64,000 nucleotides of DNA from Peredibacter sp045999315 (GTDB lineage: Bacteria > Bdellovibrionota > Bacteriovoracia > Bacteriovoracales > Bacteriovoracaceae). The notes under the pieces were generated by a model. The model was not told where the DNA came from. It did not search any database and was given only the letters and a program-made list of their open reading frames with translations. Every line of letters begins with the position of its first letter. The stretch's first letter is position 1. The position numbers and the translations under genes were made by a program. Location of the stretch: NCBI RefSeq assembly GCF_045999315.1, contig NZ_CP174607.1:2046001-2110000 (forward strand). Reading direction: 5' to 3'. Below, piece by piece: positions 49,780-58,516 of this stretch.

Positions 49780-50520
49780 TTAGGCAAGACCTTTCAGTTT
49801 TAGATAGTCTTCAAAAGTTCCCTCAGATTCTTCCGTATCCTCTTTGTATTCTTCGAAAGCTTCTTTTTGAGAGTCTTTGAAATGCGGATCTTCATTTTCA
49901 TCTGGTTGGAAACCCTCTTTGGCAATTTCTTCCGGATTCCAGCCGCGATTATTAGAGTAGGTGAGATCAAGCTTGTAGCGCTCAGTTTTACGCTTTTCCA
50001 GGGCCTCACGCTGCCAAGGCTCTAGATTGGCCTCAAAGCGACGAAGATGCTCAATGCTGTCAAAGAAGTTCTTTTCAAGCTTGTACAGCTGACGCTCATC
50101 CACGCGGTTAAAATACTCGTAATACTTTCTACGGGTGATCAAGTGTTGCTCAAGTAGGTTGTCGTACTTAACCAGGACTTGATTCGTGGTTAAAACACGA
50201 CCGCTGCCCCGACGGTTACGGCTTCCTTGGGTTCTAGAACCCGCCTGGTGGCCTCTATTGCGATTTTCGGCCGACGCTGCCTTCGGACCGGCCGGAGCGT
50301 TCTGGCCTTGTCTTGGGGCCTGATTTCGGTTCTGCCCGCCCTGAGGACGATTGGCATTGCTTTCTGGACGGTTTGCTTGACGGTTTTGCCCGTCTTGATG
50401 ACTCTGCTGGCCTCCACCGCCTCGGTTGCCGCGATGACGACGTCTGCGGTTGCCGCCCCCTCCTTGTCCTGGGTTAGGATTAGGATTCGGGTTATTTGAA
50501 TTATTCCGTGATTCGCTCAC
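49780..50520 (-). CDS. Disordered Arg/Gly/Asn-rich protein with acidic C-terminal half
   Basis: 246 residues. Residues 1-~108 are low complexity: NP repeats (NPNPNPNP), poly-Gly blocks and basic RRRRHRG, with Gln/Asn-rich stretches. This composition is typical of nucleic-acid-binding disordered tails. Residues ~110-246 look helical and increasingly acidic (YDNLLEQHLITRRKYYEYF, then EEYKEDTEESEGTFEDY). The charge asymmetry suggests RNA binding or self-association. No catalytic family recognised. Starts with ATG 50520. Confidence 0.75.
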   Translation of the reverse strand: MSESRNNSNNPNPNPNPGQGGGGNRRRRHRGNRGGGGQQSHQDGQNRQANRPESNANRPQGGQNRNQAPRQGQNAPAGPKAASAENRNRGHQAGSRTQGSRNRRGSGRVLTTNQVLVKYDNLLEQHLITRRKYYEYFNRVDERQLYKLEKNFFDSIEHLRRFEANLEPWQREALEKRKTERYKLDLTYSNNRGWNPEEIAKEGFQPDENEDPHFKDSQKEAFEEYKEDTEESEGTFEDYLKLKGLA

Positions 50521-50625
50521 TGGTTACACCTTGGATGAAAACTTTTTAAGTCTTAATACTATGCTTCAAGCCAAGAATTTGTCTAGGCGAGACGAATAAA
50601 ACGTGATTCGAGGGGTGGTTTGGCA

Positions 50626-50631
50626 TATAAT
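50626..50631 (+). promoter_or_regulatory. -10 element of the malate dehydrogenase promoter
   Basis: Perfect TATAAT 38 bases before the mdh start. The -35 at the expected distance is poor (GTGATT), so an activator may help. Positioning fits a short leader. Confidence 0.5.
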
Positions 50632-50669
50632 ACTCTCAATTATTTAACTCATATTGAGTGGAGGTTTTT

Positions 50670-51659
50670 GTGGCCAAAAGAAGAGTAAAAGTTGCTGTCA
50701 CTGGTGCTGCCGGACAGATTGGATATGCAATTCTTTTCAGAATTGCTTCGGGACAAATGCTAGGACCTGAAACGGAAGTTGAGCTTCAGCTTCTTGAGCT
50801 TGAACAAGCTCTTCCTGCACTTAAAGGTGTGGCGATGGAACTTGAAGACTGTGCATTCCCACTTCTTAAAAATATCGTTTTAACTTCAGATCTTAATACC
50901 GCATTCAAAGATGCTAACTTCGTAGTTTGCGTGGGATCAGTTCCTCGTAAAGAAGGTATGGAGCGTTCGGATCTTCTAAAAATTAACGGCGGTATCTTCA
51001 CAGCTCAAGGTAAAGCGATTGAGAAAAGTGCCGCTTCAGACGTAAAAGTGTTTGTTGTGGGTAACCCATGTAATACAAACGCTCTTATCGCTATGAATGC
51101 TGCTAAAGGAATTCCTTCTGATCGTTTCTTCGCGATGACAACTCTTGATGAGAACCGTGCGAAAGCACAACTTGCTCTTAAAGCAGGTGCAGATGTTTCA
51201 GCAGTGAAGAACCTAACAATTTGGGGTAACCACTCTGCTACTCAATACCCAGATTTCTTCAACGCTTCAATTAATGGTAAAGCAGTAACTGAAGTGATCT
51301 CAGACCTTGAATGGTTAAAAGGTGATTTCATTAAGACTGTTCAACAGCGAGGGGCAGCGATCATTAAAGCGCGTGGTCTTTCATCAGCTGCTTCAGCTGC
51401 GAACGCTGCGATCGACGGGATTTATAATCTTGTTCATGAAACTCCGGCAGGTCAGACATACTCAATGTGTCTTGCTTCGAATGGAGAGTACGGTGTTGAT
51501 AAGGGACTGATCTTCTCTTTCCCATGTCGTACAGAAGGCGGAAAAATCAAAGTTATCGAAGGCATTAAGCATAATGAATTTGGTCAAGAAAAGTTCAAAC
51601 TTACTCTCGACGAACTTCGTGGCGAGCGTGATGCTGTAAAATCTCTAGGTCTAATCTAA
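50670..51659 (+). CDS. mdh: Malate dehydrogenase
   Basis: 329 residues from GTG 50670, with GGAGG 5 bases upstream; a longer in-frame GTG at 50658 is the ribosome site itself. NAD-binding TGAAGQIGYAIL, substrate-binding SVPRKEGMERSDLL, VVGNPCNTNA, and the catalytic His in IWGNHSATQYPD. The type resembles the cytosolic and proteobacterial enzymes without the LDH-like subfamily features. TCA-cycle enzyme, monocistronic with its own terminator. Confidence 0.96.
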   Translation: MAKRRVKVAVTGAAGQIGYAILFRIASGQMLGPETEVELQLLELEQALPALKGVAMELEDCAFPLLKNIVLTSDLNTAFKDANFVVCVGSVPRKEGMERSDLLKINGGIFTAQGKAIEKSAASDVKVFVVGNPCNTNALIAMNAAKGIPSDRFFAMTTLDENRAKAQLALKAGADVSAVKNLTIWGNHSATQYPDFFNASINGKAVTEVISDLEWLKGDFIKTVQQRGAAIIKARGLSSAASAANAAIDGIYNLVHETPAGQTYSMCLASNGEYGVDKGLIFSFPCRTEGGKIKVIEGIKHNEFGQEKFKLTLDELRGERDAVKSLGLI

Positions 51660-51671
51660 GCTACCAATATC

Positions 51672-51707
51672 AGGGCGCCCAGAGCGTAACGCTTTGGGCC
51701 CTTTTTT
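51672..51707 (+). terminator. Intrinsic terminator of mdh
   Basis: AGGGCGCCCAGAGCG (51672-51686), TAA, CGCTTTGGGCCCT (51690-51702), then TTTTT. The stem has a two-base bulge and one G-U pair. Confidence 0.9.
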
Positions 51708-51708
51708 C

Positions 51709-51737
51709 TTGTCATATCCCCCCTAATTCCCTATAAA
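51709..51737 (+). promoter_or_regulatory. Promoter of speD
   Basis: TTGTCA (51709-51714), 17 bases, TATAAA (51732-51737), each five of six to consensus, 38 bases before the ATG. The -35 begins directly after the mdh terminator. Confidence 0.7.
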
Positions 51738-51775
51738 AGGCTCTACGTTTTTTTTAATGTGAGAGGGCCTTGCTT

Positions 51776-52552
51776 ATGAGTAACATGCAGGAAACGATCA
51801 AGCTTTCCGGGTTTAATAATTTAACGAAGATTTTGTCGTTCAATTTTTACGACTTCTGCATTGCTATGAATGAACAGCAGAAGCAGGATTACATTAACTA
51901 CATTCACACTAAATACAGTGCTAAGAACATTGGTCTGATCGCTCGTAAAGTATGTGAAATTATCGAGGCTAATATCCTTTCGGAAACTGTTCAGGACTAT
52001 GAACCGGTCGGTGCTTCGACTATGACGTTGATGTCTGACATCAAGGGCGGTGGTAACTGGGAAGTTGGTCCGCAAGGTCAGGCCGCAGTTAAAATGCACT
52101 TGGATAAATCTCACATCACAACTCACACTTATCCGGATGCTTCGGATCCTGAAGGTATCTGTACTTTCCGTCTGGACCTGGATGTTGCGACTTGTGGAGA
52201 AATCATTCCACTTAGAGCTTTGAACTATATGTTTGAAGTATTTGAGTGTGACGTGGTCTACATTGATTACGTTGTTCGTGGTTACACTCGTCTTGAGAAC
52301 GGTAAAAAGATCTATAACGATCACTACTTCAACTCAATTCAAGACTTCATTAAGCCTGAAGTACTGGAGTTGTATAGATACCGTCAGGACCTTAACCTTG
52401 CGAACGATAATATCTGGCAAACAAAGCTTATGATTAAGCCAATGGGCCCAGAGAACTATCTTCTAGATCCAAACGATCGTAATCACCCAGATATCGATCA
52501 CAAAATGGCGCTTCTTAAAGACGAAATGAAAGAAGTGTTCCACCTGAACTAA
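51776..52552 (+). CDS. speD: S-adenosylmethionine decarboxylase proenzyme, E. coli type
   Basis: 258 residues. Proenzyme that self-cleaves to form a pyruvoyl cofactor; the scissile Lys-Ser lies in HLDKSHI, and with ATG 51776 the serine is residue 112, the same number as in E. coli. Further family segments are CTFRLDLDVATCG, LRALNYMFE, IDYVVRGYTR and FNSIQDF. Produces decarboxylated AdoMet for spermidine synthesis. No speE is nearby. AGGG precedes the ATG. Convergent with the desaturase gene, two bases apart. Confidence 0.95.
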   Translation: MSNMQETIKLSGFNNLTKILSFNFYDFCIAMNEQQKQDYINYIHTKYSAKNIGLIARKVCEIIEANILSETVQDYEPVGASTMTLMSDIKGGGNWEVGPQGQAAVKMHLDKSHITTHTYPDASDPEGICTFRLDLDVATCGEIIPLRALNYMFEVFECDVVYIDYVVRGYTRLENGKKIYNDHYFNSIQDFIKPEVLELYRYRQDLNLANDNIWQTKLMIKPMGPENYLLDPNDRNHPDIDHKMALLKDEMKEVFHLN

Positions 52553-52554
52553 TT

Positions 52555-53334
52555 TCAAAAACTATTTGTTAAATGACAGCCTTTCACGATGACTCGATCA
52601 TCTGGAAGGTTGTTTTTTACTTCTGGAATTTTTGTCCAGTGAACCTGAGGAGAGAAGTGATGCTCCTGATGGTAGCCGTTGTTGAACCAAATCCAATTAT
52701 AGAATGAATTGTAACAGCTGACTGAATCGCGTTTGCGGTCGTAAGGATCAGCGTGATGATGCTCGCAGTGGTTTTCCCAGAGAGCGAACACCTGGCCTAA
52801 AAAAATACTCGGAACGATATAGGCGAGGAATAGTTTCCAGTTGAGCGCGAGAAGGACTCCGGAGAACGCCAACATGAAAAGTATTTCAACGAAAACCAGT
52901 TTTGATTTCTTGGCCGCTTCTGAAATGAGTCCGGGAACGTCGGTTCTAAAAACTCCCAGCACTGAATAGGCGATGATGTTTTCATCTTTGCCGTCTTTTC
53001 CATGTCGACGAGTTGAAGAATCATCTTTGTCTGGCTGATTGTTGTAACGGTGATGCTGGAGATGATGAAGTCTGTAGGCCGACTGTGGGATACCAATGCC
53101 AACGGAATTAAAAACCGAGAACATTTGATTTAAGAGATTACTCTTGAAAAACGGCAGATGAATAAAGTTGTGAGACACACATTGATAGTTTGTCCCCACC
53201 ATATAGACATTGATAATGACCAGAATCATGAGCACACCGTGGCTTAGAGGTGTCACAAAAGGTAATACTAAAAGTGTGAACTGGAAGATTGCTTCAATGA
53301 CTAAATATATGTCTTTCGATGAATGTTTAAGCAT
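52555..53334 (-). CDS. Membrane fatty-acid desaturase
   Basis: 259 residues. Three histidine boxes of the di-iron desaturase family: SHNFIH, HHLQHHRYN and GYHQEHHFSP, with a further HCEHHHADP cluster. Four hydrophobic segments (about 12-50, 65-85, 140-180) fit an inner-membrane enzyme. Introduces a double bond into acyl chains; regiospecificity unknown. Confidence 0.85.
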   Translation of the reverse strand: MLKHSSKDIYLVIEAIFQFTLLVLPFVTPLSHGVLMILVIINVYMVGTNYQCVSHNFIHLPFFKSNLLNQMFSVFNSVGIGIPQSAYRLHHLQHHRYNNQPDKDDSSTRRHGKDGKDENIIAYSVLGVFRTDVPGLISEAAKKSKLVFVEILFMLAFSGVLLALNWKLFLAYIVPSIFLGQVFALWENHCEHHHADPYDRKRDSVSCYNSFYNWIWFNNGYHQEHHFSPQVHWTKIPEVKNNLPDDRVIVKGCHLTNSF

Positions 53335-53360
53335 ACGAATATTGTATGCGAATTCAGATT

Positions 53361-54599
53361 TTAAGAAAGAGTGGCCGTAATACCAATATTCCGAGGAGAA
53401 AGCTCTTCTTCAAAGAATTCCTGAACGGTCACCTGATAGCCCTGTTCCTCTAAGAAAATCGCTCTATCTAGCTGGAGATACAATTCCATAACTCGTCCGA
53501 AGGCGTTACGGATCATCCCGGCCGCCAGCATACGGTCGATTAAAAGTTTTAAATCCGGGTGGGCGAAGAAGGCATTTAATTCCTCTTCCGTATGACGAGG
53601 TTCAAGGTTAATTCGCTTGAACTGCTCAAGTGCATAATGACCAAAACTTTTGTCGTAGAGCTTGGGTGAAGAGTTCCCTAGAGTCACGAGTTCCTTAATG
53701 TCGTAATGATCGTGAAGAAGAATATGAATGGCGTAGCGGAAATACTTCACCTTCTGTTTCAGATCAAAATCTTTCTCATCCATTTTTCGGTGAGCTCGAC
53801 AAGCAAGTGTTAAAGCAAACTTGTGCATGTCCAATCGCTCATCGAATCCTTGTGCGAACTTTGAGATGTTTTGCAGATCAGATTTATCCAGAGTGTGGTA
53901 GCAGCAGCCAAAGTTTACCAGGGCCGGAACTTTTTTTGAGCTACTGACTTTGATGATATCAAGAGCAAGGCGACCACAGGTGTGGAGTCCTACCGGCATC
54001 ACGTTTTGCTTTAGGATTTCTACAAACTCACCCTGGTCACTGACCTTAACATTTTTGTACTGGACCTTATTGGAAGGATCTTTGGCGTTCTTGATATGAA
54101 TCTCTGTACCTGTTTTTTGCAGTTCCGGGTTCATGTCGAGGGACGTGACTTTCAATTTGTATTGGTTATTTAGGGTCTGCGCGAGATAACCAATTCCACC
54201 TCCGATGTCCAACACCTGATCAATCTTATGGGTATGGTAGAGATGATTTAAGTGAGGGGCGAGACGACGGATTTCATGCTGCTTTTTAGGAATCATGAAT
54301 AACCAGGTCCAAGGCTCTTCTGGCATCTTCTCGTAGTTTGGAATTTGAGGCACTTGGGAAAGTTCTTCAATCCGTTTGTAAAACTTAATGAGAGAAGGGG
54401 ATTCGATATAATCAAAAACATCCTTCTTTTCCAGTCGGATCACGTCTTCCTTATTCTGGAAGCGCCGTAAATCTTCGATCCATTCCATAGGGTACCCTTC
54501 CAATGGATTTGGATACATCAGCATGATTTCGTTTTGCCATATTCTTTGATATGGTTTTAAAAAATCCAAAATCTCTTGGAAACGTTCTCGGTGATTCAT
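53361..54599 (-). CDS. METTL25-like SAM-dependent methyltransferase
   Basis: 412 residues from ATG 54599 (GTG 54617 would add six). SAM-binding loop DIGGGIGYL, preceded by IPKKQHEIRRLAPHL, and followed by GLHTCGRLALDI and NFGCCYH. The KKxHE, HTCG and GCCY signatures are those of Methyltransf_32, the domain of eukaryotic METTL25. Substrate unknown. The start codon is only 5-23 bases from the divergent murD start, so each promoter must lie in the other gene. Confidence 0.75.
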   Translation of the reverse strand: MNHRERFQEILDFLKPYQRIWQNEIMLMYPNPLEGYPMEWIEDLRRFQNKEDVIRLEKKDVFDYIESPSLIKFYKRIEELSQVPQIPNYEKMPEEPWTWLFMIPKKQHEIRRLAPHLNHLYHTHKIDQVLDIGGGIGYLAQTLNNQYKLKVTSLDMNPELQKTGTEIHIKNAKDPSNKVQYKNVKVSDQGEFVEILKQNVMPVGLHTCGRLALDIIKVSSSKKVPALVNFGCCYHTLDKSDLQNISKFAQGFDERLDMHKFALTLACRAHRKMDEKDFDLKQKVKYFRYAIHILLHDHYDIKELVTLGNSSPKLYDKSFGHYALEQFKRINLEPRHTEEELNAFFAHPDLKLLIDRMLAAGMIRNAFGRVMELYLQLDRAIFLEEQGYQVTVQEFFEEELSPRNIGITATLS

Positions 54600-54622
54600 T
54601 TCGAAAGGGTATATCACAGCTT

Positions 54623-55936
54623 ATGAACAAGATAAATAAAGTGGCCATCTACGGGATGGGAAAATCCGGTAAAGCGGCCCTTAAACTCGCTAAAAAATAC
54701 AAGCAAGACTTCTATGCCGTGAATAAAGGTCCGGTACAGACCTGGTGGGAGGCCGAGCAATTGGCCGATATTTGTGGAACCTGTGCCTGTGCTTCCGAAG
54801 AGGACTTCGCTCAGCATTTTCATAAAATGGATGAAATCGTTATTTCTCCGGGAATACCGACCACTCATCCGGCCCTTAAAAAAGCCGTCGAGAAGGGTGT
54901 GCCAATTGTTTCTGAGATTGAATACGCTTACCGCGTGACTAAAGATATTCCGGTGATTGCTATCACGGGAACAAATGGAAAAACCACCACCACCACCATG
55001 ATTGCTGAGGCCCTTAAAATGGCCGGTAAGAGTGTGTTCTGTGGCGGCAATATTGGTGTCCCGTATTGTGATCTCGCTGTGTCCGGTGAGAAAGTTGATT
55101 ATGCCGTCATTGAAGTTTCAAGTTTTCAGCTTGAGACCATTAAAGAATTCCATCCGAAGATTGGTTTGATCTTAAACGTTTTCCCAAATCATTCTGAGCG
55201 CTACGATGCGGTTCATGATTATGCTAAAGCAAAGTTTAATATGCTCATGAATATGACTGGTGAAGATCATCTTATTCTTGGAACTGAGAATCCGTATCTG
55301 GATGACATTAAAGATCATCCGGCCAAGCGCACGTATTTTACCAAAGGCAGTTTGCCGGCAGAATTTAAGAGTATGTTTGATTTCTCACAGGCCCGTGCTC
55401 GTGGTGAACACAATGAAGCAAACTTCTTTGCCGCCTATGAAGTATTAAGACTTTTAAACATTCCGAATTTAAAAGAACTCTTTCAAAAATTTATCAATGA
55501 GTTTTCGGGAGTTGCTCACCGTCTGGAATACGTACTATCGAAAGATGGGCTCACGATTTATAACGACGCCAAGTCGACGAACTCTTTAGCGACGACAACT
55601 GCGATTAATGCCTTCAAAGACTCAAGCGAGCCATTGTACTTGATCCTTGGTGGAAAGCTTCGTAACGAGAATGACAAACTTCTCCCAGATCTCCTTCCGT
55701 TTAAGGGCAGGATCGCCAAGATCTTCACCATTGGTGACGTGACTGAGCGTTTATACCAAGAGCTTGGAAATGATTTTGTGATTGAGAAAGCAGGGGATCT
55801 TCAAACGGTGTTTCAGAAAGCAAAGGGCCTCAAAGGCAACCTGGTTTTTTCACCAGCATTTCCTTCGTTTGATCAATTCAAAAATTATGTGGATCGTGGA
55901 GAGAAGTTTAAGGCCTGGGCGAAAGAAGCTTTTTAG
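54623..55936 (+). CDS. murD: UDP-N-acetylmuramoylalanine--D-glutamate ligase
   Basis: 437 residues. Adds D-Glu to UDP-MurNAc-L-Ala in peptidoglycan synthesis. N-terminal KVAIYGMGKSGKAALKLA, the ATP-binding loop ITGTNGKTTT, NVFPNHSERYD and the C-terminal NDAKSTNSLATTTA all fit Mur ligases. ATG 54623 is chosen because the Rossmann strand begins right after it; an in-frame start at 54551 would add an unusual 24 residues. Unusually isolated from other mur genes. Confidence 0.93.
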   Translation: MNKINKVAIYGMGKSGKAALKLAKKYKQDFYAVNKGPVQTWWEAEQLADICGTCACASEEDFAQHFHKMDEIVISPGIPTTHPALKKAVEKGVPIVSEIEYAYRVTKDIPVIAITGTNGKTTTTTMIAEALKMAGKSVFCGGNIGVPYCDLAVSGEKVDYAVIEVSSFQLETIKEFHPKIGLILNVFPNHSERYDAVHDYAKAKFNMLMNMTGEDHLILGTENPYLDDIKDHPAKRTYFTKGSLPAEFKSMFDFSQARARGEHNEANFFAAYEVLRLLNIPNLKELFQKFINEFSGVAHRLEYVLSKDGLTIYNDAKSTNSLATTTAINAFKDSSEPLYLILGGKLRNENDKLLPDLLPFKGRIAKIFTIGDVTERLYQELGNDFVIEKAGDLQTVFQKAKGLKGNLVFSPAFPSFDQFKNYVDRGEKFKAWAKEAF

Positions 55937-56094
55937 TGACGATTCATGTGATCGTTATAGCTTTGGTCGATTGAGGCAGGAGATCTTTCGTTTACGTGCT
56001 CAGGTGCTTTCTCGGCCATTGCAGTTTCAAATGAAATTTTGGCGATGAAAAACACCATCAAAACCACCACAATCGAACCTAGTTTTACACCCAT
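55933..56094 (-). CDS. 53-residue predicted membrane or exported peptide
   Basis: Small frame starting MGVKLGSIVVVLMVFFIAK, a single hydrophobic helix or signal anchor, followed by a charged tail ending HMNRH. GGGG lies 5 bases before the ATG. The TAA overlaps the murD stop on the opposite strand by 2 bases. It fills most of the gap between murD and kynU. No known family. Confidence 0.5.
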   Translation of the reverse strand: MGVKLGSIVVVLMVFFIAKISFETAMAEKAPEHVNERSPASIDQSYNDHMNRH

Positions 56095-56180
56095 ATATGC
56101 CCCAAATAACAATCAAAGTTATTGTCTCTTAGGGCCATATCGGCACATTAAATGAAAACCTTAGAGTTTTTAGTCAAAGA

Positions 56181-57383
56181 TTATTGAGTTTTTACTGCCA
56201 AGTTTCCGAGGCGCTCAAGAAGCTGATGAACATCGGCCTTGTTGTGATAAAGTCCAAAACCAAATCTCAGGCGTTTCCCTCGACGATCTATAAGAACTCT
56301 GGCTTTTTTTAAGGCCTCTTGAATGTCCTCAGCTTCTTCTAAAGTGGCCGCTTCAAAGGTCAAAAAGTGCCCGTGCCACTTAAGATTCAGGTCAAATAAC
56401 GGGGTGAGGTTATTGCCAGCTATAAAGGTCTTAGGAATGGCCTTCAAGAATTCCATCTGAAGGTCGCGAACAAAGTTATGAATCGCTTCAACCGTGAGAT
56501 ACTCAGATTTAAAGAGGTCCCAGGTGGCATTAAAACGGTAGAGTCCTGAAGGGTCCTGAGTAGCACCCATAAAGGCCATCCAGTCATCCGAGTAACCGAC
56601 TAAGGCTCCTTGGGGTTTAGTCAGATGGGCATATTCGGCAAACCAACCTGTGTAGGCCGGGCGCCAGTTACCTTTTGGGATTACCATGAAGCCCACACCT
56701 TCACCTCCCTGGCCGTATTTATAACCGCCACCAAGGTAGAAGATCTTGCCTTCCAATTGAGAGAGGTCAGTTGGAATGGCTGCAAAGCCATGATAGCCGT
56801 CGACCACCATCAGCGTAGGTGATTCAACTGCTTCCGAAATTTCCAAAAGCTCTTCATCTGTGAAGGCAACACCAGAATCAAAAAAGACCTGGCTTAAAAA
56901 AAACACATCTGGTTTTTTAGTGAGTTCTTTTTTGAGTTCATTAATCACACCGCGACGATCTTTCATGAAGTTTTCTGAAGAAACAATGCTGACATTCACT
57001 TCAGGGATCTCAGAGAGACGAAGAATTTGCCTTCTCCATGAATGAAATTCGTTACTGGTGGTAAGAACTGAAAGACCCGGTCTGCCTACAAAAAGTGACA
57101 GAAGACGAGTGGAAAGTTCATGCGTATTGGGAGCGAAAACAATTTGATGAGGATCTTTGAGTTTTAAAATCTCAGCAATATGCTTCTGGGCTTTCGGCAT
57201 CACTTCACCAAAGACCTTGTTCCATTTTTCATCACTCGCGAGGGCCGTATCGTCCCAATAGCGAAGTTGTGCTTCTCTGGTGACATCGGGCCAGAAGTGA
57301 TGAGAGTGGGCCGCGAAATGAAGTTTCCCTTCGTGACCGTTTAAGAATCTTGTGTAGTATCGCTTATGATCTGAATGAGTCAT
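56181..57383 (-). CDS. kynU: Kynureninase-like PLP enzyme
   Basis: 400 residues, fold type I PLP enzyme of aminotransferase class V. PLP lysine Lys222 in GGYKYGQGGEG, Asp195 and His198 in VVDGYHGF. Predicted to cleave kynurenine or hydroxykynurenine to (hydroxy)anthranilate and alanine. The N-terminal LHFAAHSHHFWPD differs from well-studied kynureninases, so the name rests partly on its overlap (20 bases) with the tryptophan dioxygenase gene. A related class V aminotransferase is the alternative. Confidence 0.72.
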   Translation of the reverse strand: MTHSDHKRYYTRFLNGHEGKLHFAAHSHHFWPDVTREAQLRYWDDTALASDEKWNKVFGEVMPKAQKHIAEILKLKDPHQIVFAPNTHELSTRLLSLFVGRPGLSVLTTSNEFHSWRRQILRLSEIPEVNVSIVSSENFMKDRRGVINELKKELTKKPDVFFLSQVFFDSGVAFTDEELLEISEAVESPTLMVVDGYHGFAAIPTDLSQLEGKIFYLGGGYKYGQGGEGVGFMVIPKGNWRPAYTGWFAEYAHLTKPQGALVGYSDDWMAFMGATQDPSGLYRFNATWDLFKSEYLTVEAIHNFVRDLQMEFLKAIPKTFIAGNNLTPLFDLNLKWHGHFLTFEAATLEEAEDIQEALKKARVLIDRRGKRLRFGFGLYHNKADVHQLLERLGNLAVKTQ

Positions 57384-58461
57384 ACACGATGTCCAGTTGG
57401 TCCTTAATGTTTTGAGGAAGTGTCGGAATCATAGATTTCGGAATAAGGAACGTGGCGAGATTAAAGAAATCAATGAAAGCGCGATTTCTCTCTGTGGTTG
57501 ATCTTAGGTATTCGTGACCTGAAGATCCACCAGTTCCAATTTTGGTTCCAAGAATTCTTTGAACCATAATGGCGTGACGGTAACGCCAGGTCGTGAATTT
57601 TTCATCCACTTCAACCAGTGCGTTCAGAATTCTAAATGGCATTTGAAGAGCAGGATAATCACGATAAAGATAAATGAACACGGCCGAAAGCATCGCTTTT
57701 TGAGAGAGGCGGACTTTTCCCTCTCCTTGCCAAGCTGTATATAAACTTGAATCGAGAAGAGTGTTGAAAGTGTTCTGAGTCATGTCCAGGTTTTTAAGTT
57801 CCATCGTGCGTGTACGATCATCAAGAACCGGGTTATTAGAGATGATCTCGCGGTCTTGCTTCAGCATCTTGTCTACCGCCTGAGAGTATTCTCCCCAGAA
57901 ATCGAAATCTTCAAACTGACTGAAAGGCATTCTTTCGAGCCAAGCTTCAAGAAGTTCAAAGATACTGATCTTCGCTTCTTCTGCTTCCAGAAGTTTTTTG
58001 TCTTCCGCTTTTAAGCGAGAGTTGAAGAATTGCTTTTCAACTTCCATACGATGCTGGGACTTAATGCCAAGAATCGCTTCGATGAGTTTGAATTGAATGC
58101 TTTGGAAACCTGATGCGGGAACCAGATAATCTCTGAATTCCATGAAGTCCAGTGACGTCATGGTTTCCATCACCTGAATCTGATCAATCAAGAGTTGTTG
58201 AATGGTGGTCACTCGTTCAATACGAGCAATGATAACCGACAAATCCGTTGAGGGAACGAATGGCTGCTGCATGATTTCTCGAACCGAATTGAGTTCGTGA
58301 AGAATCTGTTTAAACCACAGCTCATAGGCCTGGTGAATGATGATGAATAGGGTCTCATCATGGGCGGTTTTCCCATATTTAGTACTCTCTGGGGCCTGAG
58401 CGCTCAGGATTTTAGGGAGTTGCAGGTAGTCACCGTAATAAACTGGAGTCTGGATTTTCAT
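57364..58461 (-). CDS. kynA: Tryptophan 2,3-dioxygenase
   Basis: 365 residues. Heme enzyme opening the indole ring to N-formylkynurenine. YGDYLQLPKIL, DETLFIIIHQAYELWFKQILHE and the heme-region FTTWRYRHAIMVQRILGTK with GTGGSSGHEYLR are diagnostic. AAGG lies 5 bases before the ATG. First gene of a two-gene operon with kynU. No kynurenine formamidase is present next to it. Confidence 0.95.
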   Translation of the reverse strand: MKIQTPVYYGDYLQLPKILSAQAPESTKYGKTAHDETLFIIIHQAYELWFKQILHELNSVREIMQQPFVPSTDLSVIIARIERVTTIQQLLIDQIQVMETMTSLDFMEFRDYLVPASGFQSIQFKLIEAILGIKSQHRMEVEKQFFNSRLKAEDKKLLEAEEAKISIFELLEAWLERMPFSQFEDFDFWGEYSQAVDKMLKQDREIISNNPVLDDRTRTMELKNLDMTQNTFNTLLDSSLYTAWQGEGKVRLSQKAMLSAVFIYLYRDYPALQMPFRILNALVEVDEKFTTWRYRHAIMVQRILGTKIGTGGSSGHEYLRSTTERNRAFIDFFNLATFLIPKSMIPTLPQNIKDQLDIVYDSFRS

Positions 58462-58516
58462 TTAAGCCTTCCCAAGGATGTCGGAGGGGAGTAATTTATT
58501 TAAACGAGGATATTCT

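Noticed and set aside
54551..54622. Longer murD start at 54551
   Set aside because: It adds a 24-residue tail not expected for MurD and overlaps the divergent methyltransferase gene.
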